A stretch of 64,000 nucleotides of DNA from Blastococcus colisei (GTDB lineage: Bacteria; Actinomycetota; Actinomycetes; Mycobacteriales; Geodermatophilaceae): the NCBI RefSeq assembly GCF_006717095.1, contig NZ_VFQE01000001.1:2976001-3040000 (forward strand). Direction: 5' to 3'. This document shows, piece by piece, positions 54,457 to 62,715 of this stretch. The notes beneath the pieces are model-generated. The model worked only from the letters and a program-made list of their open reading frames with translations. It was not told where the DNA came from and searched no databases. Every line of letters starts with the position of its first letter. The stretch's first letter is position 1. A program made the translations under genes and the position numbers.

Positions 54457-55949
54457 TGGTCCGCACCGTCCCCGGGCACACCGAACGCGTCGTCGTCGTC
54501 GGGGCCGGCCTCGCCGGACTGGCCACGGCGCTGCGCCTGCGTGGAGCCGGGCGCGAGGTCACGGTCGTGGAGCGCGCCCCCGGACCAGGGGGCCGGGCGG
54601 GCCGCATCGACCGCGGGGGCTACTCCCTCGACACCGGGCCGTCGGTCTTCACCGCACCCGAAATCGTGGCCGACACGCTCGCCGCGGTCGGCGACAAGCT
54701 CGAGGACCGGCTCACCCTCGTCCCGCTGGAGACCACCTATCGGGCGCAGTACGCCGACGGCTCGCATCTGGACGTGCACGCCGACCCCGACGCCTTCGCC
54801 GCCGAGGTGGCTCAGCTCTGCGGGCCGGCCGAGGCGACGGCCCTGCGCCGGTACCTGGCCGACCTCGCCGAGCTCTACCGGCTGCAGCTGACCACCTTCA
54901 TCGACCGCAACCTCGACTCGCCGCTGGACCTCCTGGGCCCGGAACTGCTCGCCCTCGCCCGCAGCGGCGGCTTCGGCCGGCTGTCCCGGCACGTCGAGCG
55001 GTACTTCGCCGACGACCGGCTGCGCCGGCTGTTCAGCTTCCAGGCGCTCTACGCCGGGGTCTCCCCGTTCCGCGCCATCGCCGCCTACGCCGTCATCGCC
55101 CAGCTCGACATCGGGGCCGGCGTCTGGCACCCCATGGGTGGGATCGCCGCCGTCCCGACCGCCCTGGCCGCCGCCGCGGCCGACGCGGGGGTCACCTTCC
55201 GCTACGACGCCGACGCCGAACTGGAGGTCGATGGCTCCCGGATCACCGCGGTCCGGACGTCGGCCGGCGAGCGGTTGCCCGCTGACGCCGTCGTCGTCAC
55301 CGCCGACCAGCCCTGGCAGCTCGTACCCGGGCTCCGGCCGCCCCGCCGGCCGGTGTACTCGCCGTCCTGCGTCGCCCTCCACGTGGGCGTGCGCTCCGAG
55401 CTGCCCGGCCAGGCGCACCACACGATCAGCTTCGGCGAGTCGTGGCGCGGGGTGTTCGAGGACCTGACGCGCGCCGGCCGACCGATGACCGACCCCAGCC
55501 TGCTGGTCAGCATGCCGAGCCGCACCGACCGCAGCCTCGCCCCCGAGGGCGGCCAGGTGCTGAGCATCGTCGCCCCGACGCCCAACCTGGACCGGCGCAG
55601 CGGCGGCAACCCCGACCTGGACTGGACGACGCTCGGCCCCCGCTACCGCGACGAGGTGCTGGCCATCCTGGAGGCCCGCGGCTGGACCGGGCTGACCGGC
55701 GCGATCGAGGTGGAGGAGATGGCGACGCCGCTGGACTGGGCCGCCCAGGGCATGGCTGCGGGCACCCCGTTCGCCCTCGCGCACACCTTCGGTCAGACCG
55801 GGCCCTTCCGGCCCTCGACCCTCCCCCGCCGCGGCCCGGAGAACGTGGTCCTCGCCGGCTCGTCCGTGCAGCCCGGCGTCGGGGTGCCGATGGTGCTGAT
55901 CAGCGGCCGGCTGGCCGCCGAGCGGATCACCGGGCCGGTGCCGAGATGA
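54456..55949 (+). CDS. crtI: Phytoene desaturase CrtI
   Basis: A 497-residue FAD flavoprotein that desaturates phytoene, usually to lycopene. The FAD motif is VVVVGAGLAGLATALRLRG (12-30), followed by PGGRAGRIDRGGYSLDTGPS, and a C-terminal ENVVLAGSSVQPGVGVPMVL. The sequence SFGESWRGVFEDLTR is in the substrate domain. It starts at the ATG 54456, overlapping the crtE stop by one base (TGATG). crtB follows after a 73-nt spacer. Confidence 0.92.
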   Translation: MVRTVPGHTERVVVVGAGLAGLATALRLRGAGREVTVVERAPGPGGRAGRIDRGGYSLDTGPSVFTAPEIVADTLAAVGDKLEDRLTLVPLETTYRAQYADGSHLDVHADPDAFAAEVAQLCGPAEATALRRYLADLAELYRLQLTTFIDRNLDSPLDLLGPELLALARSGGFGRLSRHVERYFADDRLRRLFSFQALYAGVSPFRAIAAYAVIAQLDIGAGVWHPMGGIAAVPTALAAAAADAGVTFRYDADAELEVDGSRITAVRTSAGERLPADAVVVTADQPWQLVPGLRPPRRPVYSPSCVALHVGVRSELPGQAHHTISFGESWRGVFEDLTRAGRPMTDPSLLVSMPSRTDRSLAPEGGQVLSIVAPTPNLDRRSGGNPDLDWTTLGPRYRDEVLAILEARGWTGLTGAIEVEEMATPLDWAAQGMAAGTPFALAHTFGQTGPFRPSTLPRRGPENVVLAGSSVQPGVGVPMVLISGRLAAERITGPVPR

Positions 55950-56022
55950 CCGAGCTCGCGAGGTCGTCCAGAGGCAGAGCACGCTTCGGCACGAGGCCGA
56001 CGAGCGCCAGCGAGGAGGACTC
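55950..56022 (+). repeat. 73-nt intra-operon spacer element, copy 2 (before crtB)
   Basis: This spacer between the crtI stop and the crtB GTG has the same 73-nt length as the spacer before dnaE2. They align end to end without gaps at about 73% identity, with an identical 20-nt stretch at 55999-56018 that contains the ribosome site GAGGAGG. The functions of the flanking genes are unrelated, so the element is not inherited as part of a gene duplication. Confidence 0.7.
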
Positions 56023-56976
56023 GTGACGCTGCTGCGGCCCCCGGGCACCCAGGCGGCCCGGCAGGAGCAGCTGGCCGCCGCCTACCGGCACTGCGCCGCG
56101 ATCGCCGCCCGGCACGGGAAGAGCTACCACCTGGCGACCCGGCTGCTGACCCCCGACCGGCGCCCGGCCGTGCACGCGCTCTACGCCGCCGCCCGCACCG
56201 CCGACGACCTCGTCGACCATCCCGGCGCCGATCCCGAGGGCGACCTCGCCGAGTGGTCGCGGGCGGTGCTGGCCGAGCTGGAGGCGGGCTGGTCCGACGA
56301 TCCGGTCCGGCTGGCGCTGGTGCACACCTACCGCCGTCACGACATCGCCGTCGAGCACCTGGTCGACTTCCTCGCCGCGATGACCAGCGACCTCGACGTC
56401 GACTCCTATCCCGACATGGCCGCCCTGGACCGGTACATGTGGGGCTCGGCGTCGGTCATCGGCCTGCAGGTGCTGCCCGTCCTCGGGACCGCGCGCGGGG
56501 TGACCCGCGAGGAGGCCGCGCCGTACGCCATCGCGCTCGGCGAGGCGTTCCAGCTGACGAACTTCCTGCGCGACGTCGCCGAGGACGTCGACCGCGGCCG
56601 GGTCTACCTGCCTGCCGATGCCATGGCCGCGCACGGGGTGACCCGCGAGCAGCTGGTGCAGAAGCGGCACGACGAGCGGTTCGCCGCGCTGATGCGTGAG
56701 ATGGTCGCCGTCGTCCGCCGCCGGTACGACGACGCCGCCCCCGGCACGCCCCTGCTGGCGCCGGAGTCGCGCGACTGCGTGCGGGCGGCGACCGCCCTCT
56801 ACGGCGGCATCCTCACCGAGATCGAGCGCGCGGACTACCGGGTGCTCGACCGGCGGGTGTCGGTGTCCAAACCGCGGCGCCTGGCGGTGTTCGCCCGCCG
56901 GTTGACCGCCGCCCAGCTGGCCAGGGTCAGGGTGACCATGGCGAAGCCGAAGAGCAGGTCCTCCACCGGTGCGTAG
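56023..56976 (+). CDS. crtB: Phytoene synthase CrtB
   Basis: A 317-residue squalene/phytoene synthase that condenses two GGPP to phytoene. The Asp-rich motifs are YAAARTADDLVDHP and LTNFLRDVAEDVDRGRVYLP, and the family's YMWGSASVIG segment is present. The GTG at 56023 follows the shared spacer with a good ribosome site. The C-terminal 47 codons overlap the convergent lycopene-cyclase subunit gene on the other strand. The product ends in a basic KPKSRSSTGA tail that may be a read-through artefact of the overlap. Confidence 0.92.
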   Translation: MTLLRPPGTQAARQEQLAAAYRHCAAIAARHGKSYHLATRLLTPDRRPAVHALYAAARTADDLVDHPGADPEGDLAEWSRAVLAELEAGWSDDPVRLALVHTYRRHDIAVEHLVDFLAAMTSDLDVDSYPDMAALDRYMWGSASVIGLQVLPVLGTARGVTREEAAPYAIALGEAFQLTNFLRDVAEDVDRGRVYLPADAMAAHGVTREQLVQKRHDERFAALMREMVAVVRRRYDDAAPGTPLLAPESRDCVRAATALYGGILTEIERADYRVLDRRVSVSKPRRLAVFARRLTAAQLARVRVTMAKPKSRSSTGA

Positions 56977-57182
56977 GCGATGCGCGGGCCCCAGATCGTG
57001 TCCGGGTCGTAGGTCACGACGTCCAGCCCGGTGAGCACGCCGTTCATCAGCAGCTGGAAGGTCACGATGATCGCGTAGGCGGTCCAGAAGACCTTCCGGG
57101 TCACCATCCGCGTCCGGTAGACGGCCAGGTCGACGACGAGGACGCCGACGACGGCGAGCAGCGCAAGGGTGGAGTAGGTCAC
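56835..57182 (-). CDS. crtYd: Lycopene cyclase subunit (CrtYd-like)
   Basis: A 115-residue membrane protein with three hydrophobic segments. It is the second subunit of the small heterodimeric cyclase found in Actinobacteria. The hallmark YAPVEDLLFGFAM contains the catalytic-type Glu/Asp pair, preceded by IWGPRIA. The GTG at 57182 overlaps the stop of the upstream subunit by 4 nt. The C-terminal tail (RRANTARRRGLDTD) is Arg-rich and overlaps the crtB 3' end for 142 bp; the true protein may be functional without that tail. Assignment as Yd and not Yc is by position. Confidence 0.8.
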   Translation of the reverse strand: MTYSTLALLAVVGVLVVDLAVYRTRMVTRKVFWTAYAIIVTFQLLMNGVLTGLDVVTYDPDTIWGPRIAYAPVEDLLFGFAMVTLTLASWAAVNRRANTARRRGLDTDTRRSSTR

Positions 57183-57523
57183 CGCTCGGCCTCCTCGGCG
57201 GGATAGCCGGCGTCCCAGCCGGTCACCCGGCGCACCGCCTCCAGCGCCAGCACCGAGCACAGCGGGACGACGACGAAGAAGAGCACCTCCTCGAGCGGGA
57301 TGCCGCCGGGCAGCCGGACGCCGAGGGTCAGCTCGTCGCTGTAGTCCCAGTGCCCCTGCGCGATGGCGTAGAGCACCCAGACGACGAAGACGGCGAACTC
57401 GGGCAGCGCCGCCAGCAGGAAGCGGCGCCAGCGGGCGTAGACCCGCACCTTCAGGACGATCTCGAGCGGCGCGGTGACCACGAGGCACCCGGCGAGCAGC
57501 GCCAGGTACGTCAGGGAGCCCAC
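57179..57523 (-). CDS. crtYc: Lycopene cyclase subunit (CrtYc-like)
   Basis: A 114-residue membrane protein with three hydrophobic segments, the first subunit of the two-part lycopene cyclase. The motif GGIPLEEVLFFVVVPLC carries the acidic pair; the start MGSLTYLALLAGCLVVTAPLEIVL is typical. The two subunits together close beta- or epsilon-type rings on lycopene. GTG at 57523. It follows an Rv2175c-like gene after 43 nt and may share its promoter. Confidence 0.85.
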   Translation of the reverse strand: MGSLTYLALLAGCLVVTAPLEIVLKVRVYARWRRFLLAALPEFAVFVVWVLYAIAQGHWDYSDELTLGVRLPGGIPLEEVLFFVVVPLCSVLALEAVRRVTGWDAGYPAEEAER

Positions 57524-57566
57524 GGGATCAGCTTCGTCCCGGTGCCGCCGTCCGGATGCACCCCGC

Positions 57567-57890
57567 TCAGAACGCCAGGGCCTGGGCCCGGCGGGTGACC
57601 TCGGTGTGCCGGTCGTCGCGGAGCGCCTGCACCGGCGTGCCGGGAAGCGTGTCGTCCTCCCGGAACAGCCAGTCGAAGGCCTCCTCGTCGGTGAAGCCGC
57701 CGTCCTCGAGCACGGTCAGCAGCCCCGGCAGATGCTTGAGGATCACGCCGTCCTGCACGAAGTCGGCGGGGATCTTGCCGTTGCCGCTGCCGGGGACGGC
57801 CATGAGCTTCCGGTCGCGCAGCAGCTGGCGGACCCGGTTGGGCGAGGTGCCCAGGAGCTGGGCGACCTCCGCGGGGGTGAGCGTGTCCAT
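57567..57890 (-). CDS. Rv2175c family DNA-binding protein
   Basis: A 107-residue helix-turn-helix protein of the Rv2175c type: MDTLTPAEVAQLLGTSPNRVRQLLRDRKLMAV, a winged MerR/excisionase-like HTH, then a C-terminal domain with FVQDGVILKHLPGLLTVLEDGG. In Mycobacterium tuberculosis, Rv2175c is a substrate of the kinase PknL, encoded by the adjacent gene. Here a PASTA kinase gene lies 2.8 kb away. The ATG at 57890 has no ribosome site and lies 13 bp from the start of a divergent gene; it is predicted leaderless. Confidence 0.87.
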   Translation of the reverse strand: MDTLTPAEVAQLLGTSPNRVRQLLRDRKLMAVPGSGNGKIPADFVQDGVILKHLPGLLTVLEDGGFTDEEAFDWLFREDDTLPGTPVQALRDDRHTEVTRRAQALAF

Positions 57891-57907
57891 AGAGTCCCAG
57901 CCTATGG
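57887..57907. promoter_or_regulatory. Symmetrical bidirectional promoter with start codons in the -10 boxes
   Basis: CCATAG and CTATGG form an inverted repeat around a 9-nt centre. The plus-strand -10 (TAGAGT, 57890-57895) overlaps the minus-strand ATG, and the minus-strand -10 (TAGGCT, 57904-57899) overlaps the plus-strand ATG. Each would start transcription 7-9 nt downstream, on the other gene's ATG, so both mRNAs would be leaderless. Confidence 0.55.
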
Positions 57908-58983
57908 CTCCGACGTCCGACCCCGCCGCGTACCTGCCCGGCACGGGTCCCGAGCACCTCGATCTGGCCGCCCTGGAGGACCAGGCCCGCACCCTCCTCC
58001 CGCCGGCGGTCGCCGACTTCTACGCCGGCGGTGCGGAGTCCGAGGTCACGCTCGGGGAAGCCCCCGCCGCCTGGCGGTCGTGGCGCCTGCGGCCCCGCGT
58101 CCTGGGCGGCCTGTCGGCGGTCCGGCTCGGCACGTCCCTGCTCGGCAGCGAGGTCGCGACGCCGATCGGCGTCGCCCCGTGGGCCTTCCAGGCCCTGGCG
58201 CATCCCGACGGCGAGCGCGGGACCGCGCGGGGTGCCGCCGCCGCGGGTGCGCTGATGACGGTGTCGACGTCGGCGACCGCTCCACTGGCCGCCGTCGCCG
58301 CCACCGAGGCGGACTCGCCCAAGTGGTTCCAGCTCTACCGGCAGCACTCCCCCGCCCACACCGACGACCTCGCCCGCCGGGCGGGGCAGGCCGGCTACCG
58401 CGCGCTCGTCCTCACCGTCGACCTGCCGGTCTTCGGCCGCCGTCTGCGCGACGTCGCCAACGACTTCGCCGTCCCGGCCGACCTGCCGCCGGGCAACGTG
58501 CCGGCATCCGGCTCCGTCGCCGCGGAATCCCCCGTCTGGACCTTCGACGACATCGGCCGGTTCGGGGAGCTGTCCGGCCTTCCGGTGGTCGCCAAGGGTG
58601 TTCTCCGCGGCGACGACGCCGCGCGATGCGTGCAGGCCGGCGCCGCCGGGATCTGGGTGTCCACCCACGGCGGCCGGCAGGCCGATCCGGTGATCGCCAG
58701 CGCGCACGCCCTTCCCGAGGTGGTCGGCGCCGTCGGCGACGAGGCCGAGGTCTACGTCGACGGAGGGATCCGGGCCGGCTCGGACGTGCTCACCGCGCTC
58801 GCCCTCGGCGCGAGCGCCGTGTTCGTCGGGCGCCCGGCGATCTGGGGCCTGGTCACCGGTGGCGAAGCAGGGGTGGCACGGATGCTGGACGGGCTGACCG
58901 CCCAGCTGGCCCACACCATGCTGCTGTGCGGAGTGCCCGACGTGCGGGCGGTGCCACGGGACGCGATCACGCCGGCGCGATAA
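57904..58983 (+). CDS. FMN-dependent alpha-hydroxy acid oxidase/dehydrogenase
   Basis: A 359-residue TIM-barrel flavoprotein that oxidises 2-hydroxy acids such as lactate. FMN/substrate segments include [43 protein letters not shown] and [14 protein letters not shown]. The catalytic block is [14 protein letters not shown] (His in STHGGRQ, where most members have SNHG). The ending [27 protein letters not shown] is typical. The ATG at 57904 lacks a ribosome site, in line with leaderless initiation. The stop is followed at once by the ZTP riboswitch. Confidence 0.88.
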   Translation: MAPTSDPAAYLPGTGPEHLDLAALEDQARTLLPPAVADFYAGGAESEVTLGEAPAAWRSWRLRPRVLGGLSAVRLGTSLLGSEVATPIGVAPWAFQALAHPDGERGTARGAAAAGALMTVSTSATAPLAAVAATEADSPKWFQLYRQHSPAHTDDLARRAGQAGYRALVLTVDLPVFGRRLRDVANDFAVPADLPPGNVPASGSVAAESPVWTFDDIGRFGELSGLPVVAKGVLRGDDAARCVQAGAAGIWVSTHGGRQADPVIASAHALPEVVGAVGDEAEVYVDGGIRAGSDVLTALALGASAVFVGRPAIWGLVTGGEAGVARMLDGLTAQLAHTMLLCGVPDVRAVPRDAITPAR

Positions 58984-58989
58984 CCTTCC

Positions 58990-59065
58990 GGCGGGCCGTG
59001 ACTGGCGCGTCGAGGTGGGCCACCACCGGGGAGCGGCCTGGAGGACCCCGCCGTGCGCCTGGGCA
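58990..59065 (+). promoter_or_regulatory. ZTP (pfl) riboswitch upstream of glyA
   Basis: The leader has GGCCGTGACTGGCGCG, then ACCACCGGGGAGCGG, a variable linker, and CCGTGCGCCTGGGC, the conserved blocks of the ZTP riboswitch in this order. These form P1 with its internal loop and the P3 pseudoknot. The aptamer senses ZTP/ZMP, which builds up when folate-derived one-carbon units run short, and turns on one-carbon genes such as glyA. The glyA ribosome site is about 17 nt past the aptamer. Confidence 0.85.
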
Positions 59066-59095
59066 CCTTCCCGACGTCTCGCGCAGGAGCCCCCG

Positions 59096-60577
59096 ATGAC
59101 CCCGCCCGTAGGAAACCAGCCGCCCGCAGGAACCCACTCGTTCGACGGCGCCGCCGCCTCGGCCGCGTACCGCGGCGCCCTCCAGGTGATCGGCGAGGTG
59201 GAGCCACGGGTCGCCGAGGCCATCGGCGCCGAGCTCACCGACCAGCGCGCCTCGCTCAAGCTCATCGCCAGCGAGAACTACGCCAGCCCGGCCGTGCTCC
59301 TGACCATGGGCAACTGGTTCAGCGACAAGTACGCCGAGGGCACCGTCGGGCACCGCTTCTACGCCGGCTGCCAGAACGTCGACACCGTCGAGGCGCTGGC
59401 CGCCGAGCACGCCCGCGAGCTGTTCGGCGCCCCCTACGCCTACGTCCAGCCGCACTCGGGAATCGACGCCAACCTGGTGGCCTTCTGGGCCGTCCTCGCC
59501 CAGCGGGTGGAGCTGCCGGCGCTGGAGAAGGCGGGCGCCAAGCACGTCAACGACCTGACCGACGCCGACTGGGCGCAGCTGCGCCGCGCGCTGGGCGACC
59601 AGCGCATGCTCGGCATGTCGCTGGACTCGGGGGGCCACCTCACCCACGGCTTCCGGCCGAACATCAGCGGCAAGATGTTCGAGCAGTCCTCCTACGGCAC
59701 CGACCCGGGCACCGGCCTGCTCGACTACGCCGCCGTCCGCGCACGGGCGAAGGAGTTCCGTCCGCTGATCATGATGGCCGGGTACTCCGCCTTCCCCCGC
59801 CGGGTGAACTTCGCGACGATGCGCGAGATCGCCGACGAGGTGGGCGCCACCCTCGTCGTCGACATGGCCCACTTCGCGGGCCTGGTCGCCGGCAAGGTCT
59901 TCACCGGCGACTTCGACCCGGTGCCGCACGCCCACGTCGTCACCAGCACCAGCCACAAGTCGCTGCGCGGTCCGCGCGGCGGGTTCGTGCTCGCCCAGCC
60001 GGAGTTCGCCGACGCCGTCGACCGCGGCTGCCCCATGGTGCTCGGCGGGCCGCTCCCCCACGTGATGGCCGCCAAGGCCGTGGCCTTCGCCGAGGCCCGG
60101 CAGCCGGGCTTCGCGACGTACGCCCAGAACATCGTCGACAACGCGGTCACGCTCGCCGACGGGCTGCGCGAGCGCGGCGTGCGGCTGGTCACCGACGGCA
60201 CCGACAACCACCTCGTGCTGCTCGACGTCAGCTCGTTCGGGCTGACCGGGCGGCAGGCCGAGTCCGCCCTGCTGGACGCCGGCATCGTCACCAACCGCAA
60301 CTCCGTGCCGGCCGACCCCAACGGCGCCTGGTACACCTCCGGCGTCCGGATCGGCACGCCGGCCCTCACCACCCGCGGCTTCGGCGCCCCGGAGTTCGAC
60401 CGGGTCGCCGAGCTCATCGCCGGCGTCCTCGAGGGGACGACGCCGACGACGACGTCCTCCGGCGAGCCGTCGCGCGCCAAGTACACGCTGGCCGAGGGGC
60501 TGGCCGGGCGCACCCGTGACGCGGCGGCGGAGCTGCTCAGCGGTCACCCGCTCTACCCGGGCCTCGACCTGGCCTGA
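59096..60577 (+). CDS. glyA: Serine hydroxymethyltransferase GlyA, long form
   Basis: GlyA interconverts serine and glycine and charges tetrahydrofolate; it is PLP-dependent. The 493-residue product has [37 protein letters not shown] and the PLP lysine in [13 protein letters not shown]. Between [18 protein letters not shown] and [10 protein letters not shown] there is an insertion of about 35 residues ([20 protein letters not shown] and on), absent from E. coli-type enzymes. The ATG at 59096 has AGGAG upstream. The ZTP riboswitch upstream fits its one-carbon role. Confidence 0.94.
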   Translation: MTPPVGNQPPAGTHSFDGAAASAAYRGALQVIGEVEPRVAEAIGAELTDQRASLKLIASENYASPAVLLTMGNWFSDKYAEGTVGHRFYAGCQNVDTVEALAAEHARELFGAPYAYVQPHSGIDANLVAFWAVLAQRVELPALEKAGAKHVNDLTDADWAQLRRALGDQRMLGMSLDSGGHLTHGFRPNISGKMFEQSSYGTDPGTGLLDYAAVRARAKEFRPLIMMAGYSAFPRRVNFATMREIADEVGATLVVDMAHFAGLVAGKVFTGDFDPVPHAHVVTSTSHKSLRGPRGGFVLAQPEFADAVDRGCPMVLGGPLPHVMAAKAVAFAEARQPGFATYAQNIVDNAVTLADGLRERGVRLVTDGTDNHLVLLDVSSFGLTGRQAESALLDAGIVTNRNSVPADPNGAWYTSGVRIGTPALTTRGFGAPEFDRVAELIAGVLEGTTPTTTSSGEPSRAKYTLAEGLAGRTRDAAAELLSGHPLYPGLDLA

Positions 60578-60579
60578 GC

Positions 60580-60634
60580 GGCCCCCCGCAGGGGCCCACC
60601 GCGAGCGTGCGAGTGATGGGGGGCAGGGGGTGTT
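60580..60634 (+). repeat. Intergenic repeat, copy 2 (downstream of glyA), terminator-like
   Basis: It matches 5406-5462: GGCCCC-CCGCA-GGGGCC, then GAGCGTGCGAGTGATGGGGGG, then a G-run and TTTTT (60633-60637). The hairpin GGCCCC/GGGGCC starts 3 nt after the glyA stop. The U tract supports a terminator for glyA in this copy. Confidence 0.6.
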
Positions 60635-60705
60635 TTTCATCTGCACCACGGGCCACGGCGGCCCCCTGTACCGCGTGGTTGGCCGACCCTCGCCGAACTC
60701 CTACC

Positions 60706-60711
60706 TACACT
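60706..60711 (+). promoter_or_regulatory. Candidate -10 box for leaderless pknL
   Basis: TACACT ends 7 nt before the GTG at 60719, so a start point at about 60718-60719 would give a leaderless mRNA. No -35 at the right spacing is evident (TTGGCC at 60679 is 21 nt away). Confidence 0.35.
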
Positions 60712-60718
60712 CGCTCGA

Positions 60719-62713
60719 GTGGACACTGCCGTGACCGACCCCGTGGTGGGACTGGTCCTCGAGGGGCGTTACCGCCTCGAGGAGCGGCTCGCGCGTGGCG
60801 GCATGTCCACGGTCTACGCGGCCACCGACCTCCGCCTGCACAAGACCGTCGCGGTCAAGGTGATGGCCGAGCACCTGGCGCACGACCCGACGTTCGTCGA
60901 CCGGTTCACCCGCGAGGCGCGCGCCGCGGCCATGCTCAGCCACCCCAACGTCGTCGGCGTCAGCGACCAGGGCAGCGACCAGGGGCTGGTGTTCCTGGTC
61001 ATGGAGCTCGTCCGCGGCCGCACCCTGCGCGACCTGCTCACCGCCCGCGGCCGGCTGACCGTCGCCGAGGCGTTCGCCGTCCTCGAGCCGACGCTCTCCG
61101 GCCTCACCGCCGCCCACCGGGCCGGCATCGTGCACCGCGACATCAAGCCCGAGAACGTGCTCATCGGCGTCGACGGCGTGGTGAAGGTGGCCGACTTCGG
61201 GCTCGCCCGGGCCGTCGTCGGCACCGGTCAGACCAGCCAGACCGGCGGCGTCCTGATCGGGACGGTCGCCTACCTGTCCCCCGAGCAGCTCGAGCGCGGC
61301 CGCGCCGACGCCCGCAGCGACATCTACGCCGCCGGCATCGTGCTGTACGAGATGCTCACCGGCCACCCGCCCTTCGGCGGTGACACCCCGCTCGCGGTGG
61401 CCTACCAGCACGTGCACCACGACGTGCCCGCGCCGTCGGCCGAGGTCCCCGGGCTGCCGTGGGCCGTCGACGAGCTGGTCGCGCGCACCACCCGCCGCGA
61501 CCCGGCGGGCCGCCCGCTGGACGCCGGCGCGTTCCTCGCCGAGCTCGGTCACGTGCGCAAGGACCTCGGCATCGAGCCGGTCCCGGTGCCGACCGGCCGC
61601 AGCACCGCGGGTCCGGGCACCCTGCGCCCGACCAACCGGCCCACCCGGCCGCGCCCCCATGACCGGCACCCCAGCGATCCGGGCACCGCCGTGTTCGGCA
61701 GCCAGCGCACCGACCGGGCCGGGCGGACCAGCATGCTCCCGACCGTGGGCCCCGGCGCGACGATGAACGTCAACGGCCGCCGGCCGGCCGGGCTGGAGCG
61801 GCCGCGTCCGGGCGTCCCGCAGCACATCCGGCGCCGCCGGGCCCGGTTCGCCGTCGCGATCGTGGCGCTGCTCGCCATCACCATCGGCGCGGTCGGCTGG
61901 TGGCTGGGCAGCGGACGGTGGACGCAGATCCCCCAGCTGGTCGGACAGGACCAGGCCGCCGCGATCGACCTGCTGCAGGGGGCCGGGCTCGACCCCGACT
62001 GCTGCGAGGAGGTCTGGAGCGAGGAGTTCCCGGCCGGCGTCGTCATGTCGACCGAGCCCGGGGTCGGGGAGGCCATCCGCGGCACCGACGTCCGCCTCGT
62101 CGTCTCCCAGGGGCCCGAGCGCTTCATCGTGCCGACCGAGCTCGTCGGCAAGCCCTACGACGAGGTCGTCGCCCAGCTGCAGGAGAGCGTCCCGGTCCAG
62201 CTGACCAGGGACGACGAGTACGACGACAGCGTCGCCGCGGGCCTCGTCGTGGGGTTCGTGCCGGCCGCCGGAACCGAGTTGCGGCGCGACCAGGTCGTCA
62301 CGGTCGTCGTCAGCGCCGGGCACGCGCCGGTGCCGGTCCCGGACGTGACTGGACAGAGCCCCGAGCAGGCGCAGGCCAACCTCGAGGCGCTCGGCTTCAC
62401 CGTCGCGCGTGGCGAGGACGGCCGCAGCGCCGCCGTCGACACCGGCGAGGTCATGTCGGTCAGCCCCGGCCCGGCCGACGGGCCCGCGCCCTACGGCAGC
62501 GAGGTCACCGTCGTCGTCTCCGCCGGGGTTCCGCTGGTCACCGTGCCCGACGTGACGGGCATGAAGGAGGACGAGGCGACCGCCGCCCTGCAGGCCGCCG
62601 GGCTCACCGTGGACGCCACCAAGTTCTTCGGCAACAAGGTGCGTCAGCAGCAGCCCGCCGCAGGCGAGAGCGTCGAGCAGGGGACCGCGGTCAAGATCCT
62701 GGTGGCCTTCTAG
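60719..62713 (+). CDS. pknL: PASTA-domain Ser/Thr protein kinase (PknL/PknB type)
   Basis: A 664-residue membrane kinase. The Hanks-type kinase domain spans about 17-280: ATP lysine K47 (VAVKVMAE), catalytic loop HRDIKPENV (D141), DFGLA, and SPEQ. A Pro/Arg/Thr-rich juxtamembrane stretch follows. One membrane helix (about 375-397, VAIVALLAITIGAVGWWL) precedes four PASTA repeats to the C-terminus, which bind muropeptides or lipid II. In Mycobacterium this type phosphorylates Rv2175c, whose homologue is encoded 2.8 kb upstream on the other strand. The GTG at 60719 or 60731 could both serve. Confidence 0.9.
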   Translation: MDTAVTDPVVGLVLEGRYRLEERLARGGMSTVYAATDLRLHKTVAVKVMAEHLAHDPTFVDRFTREARAAAMLSHPNVVGVSDQGSDQGLVFLVMELVRGRTLRDLLTARGRLTVAEAFAVLEPTLSGLTAAHRAGIVHRDIKPENVLIGVDGVVKVADFGLARAVVGTGQTSQTGGVLIGTVAYLSPEQLERGRADARSDIYAAGIVLYEMLTGHPPFGGDTPLAVAYQHVHHDVPAPSAEVPGLPWAVDELVARTTRRDPAGRPLDAGAFLAELGHVRKDLGIEPVPVPTGRSTAGPGTLRPTNRPTRPRPHDRHPSDPGTAVFGSQRTDRAGRTSMLPTVGPGATMNVNGRRPAGLERPRPGVPQHIRRRRARFAVAIVALLAITIGAVGWWLGSGRWTQIPQLVGQDQAAAIDLLQGAGLDPDCCEEVWSEEFPAGVVMSTEPGVGEAIRGTDVRLVVSQGPERFIVPTELVGKPYDEVVAQLQESVPVQLTRDDEYDDSVAAGLVVGFVPAAGTELRRDQVVTVVVSAGHAPVPVPDVTGQSPEQAQANLEALGFTVARGEDGRSAAVDTGEVMSVSPGPADGPAPYGSEVTVVVSAGVPLVTVPDVTGMKEDEATAALQAAGLTVDATKFFGNKVRQQQPAAGESVEQGTAVKILVAF

Positions 62714-62715
62714 CG

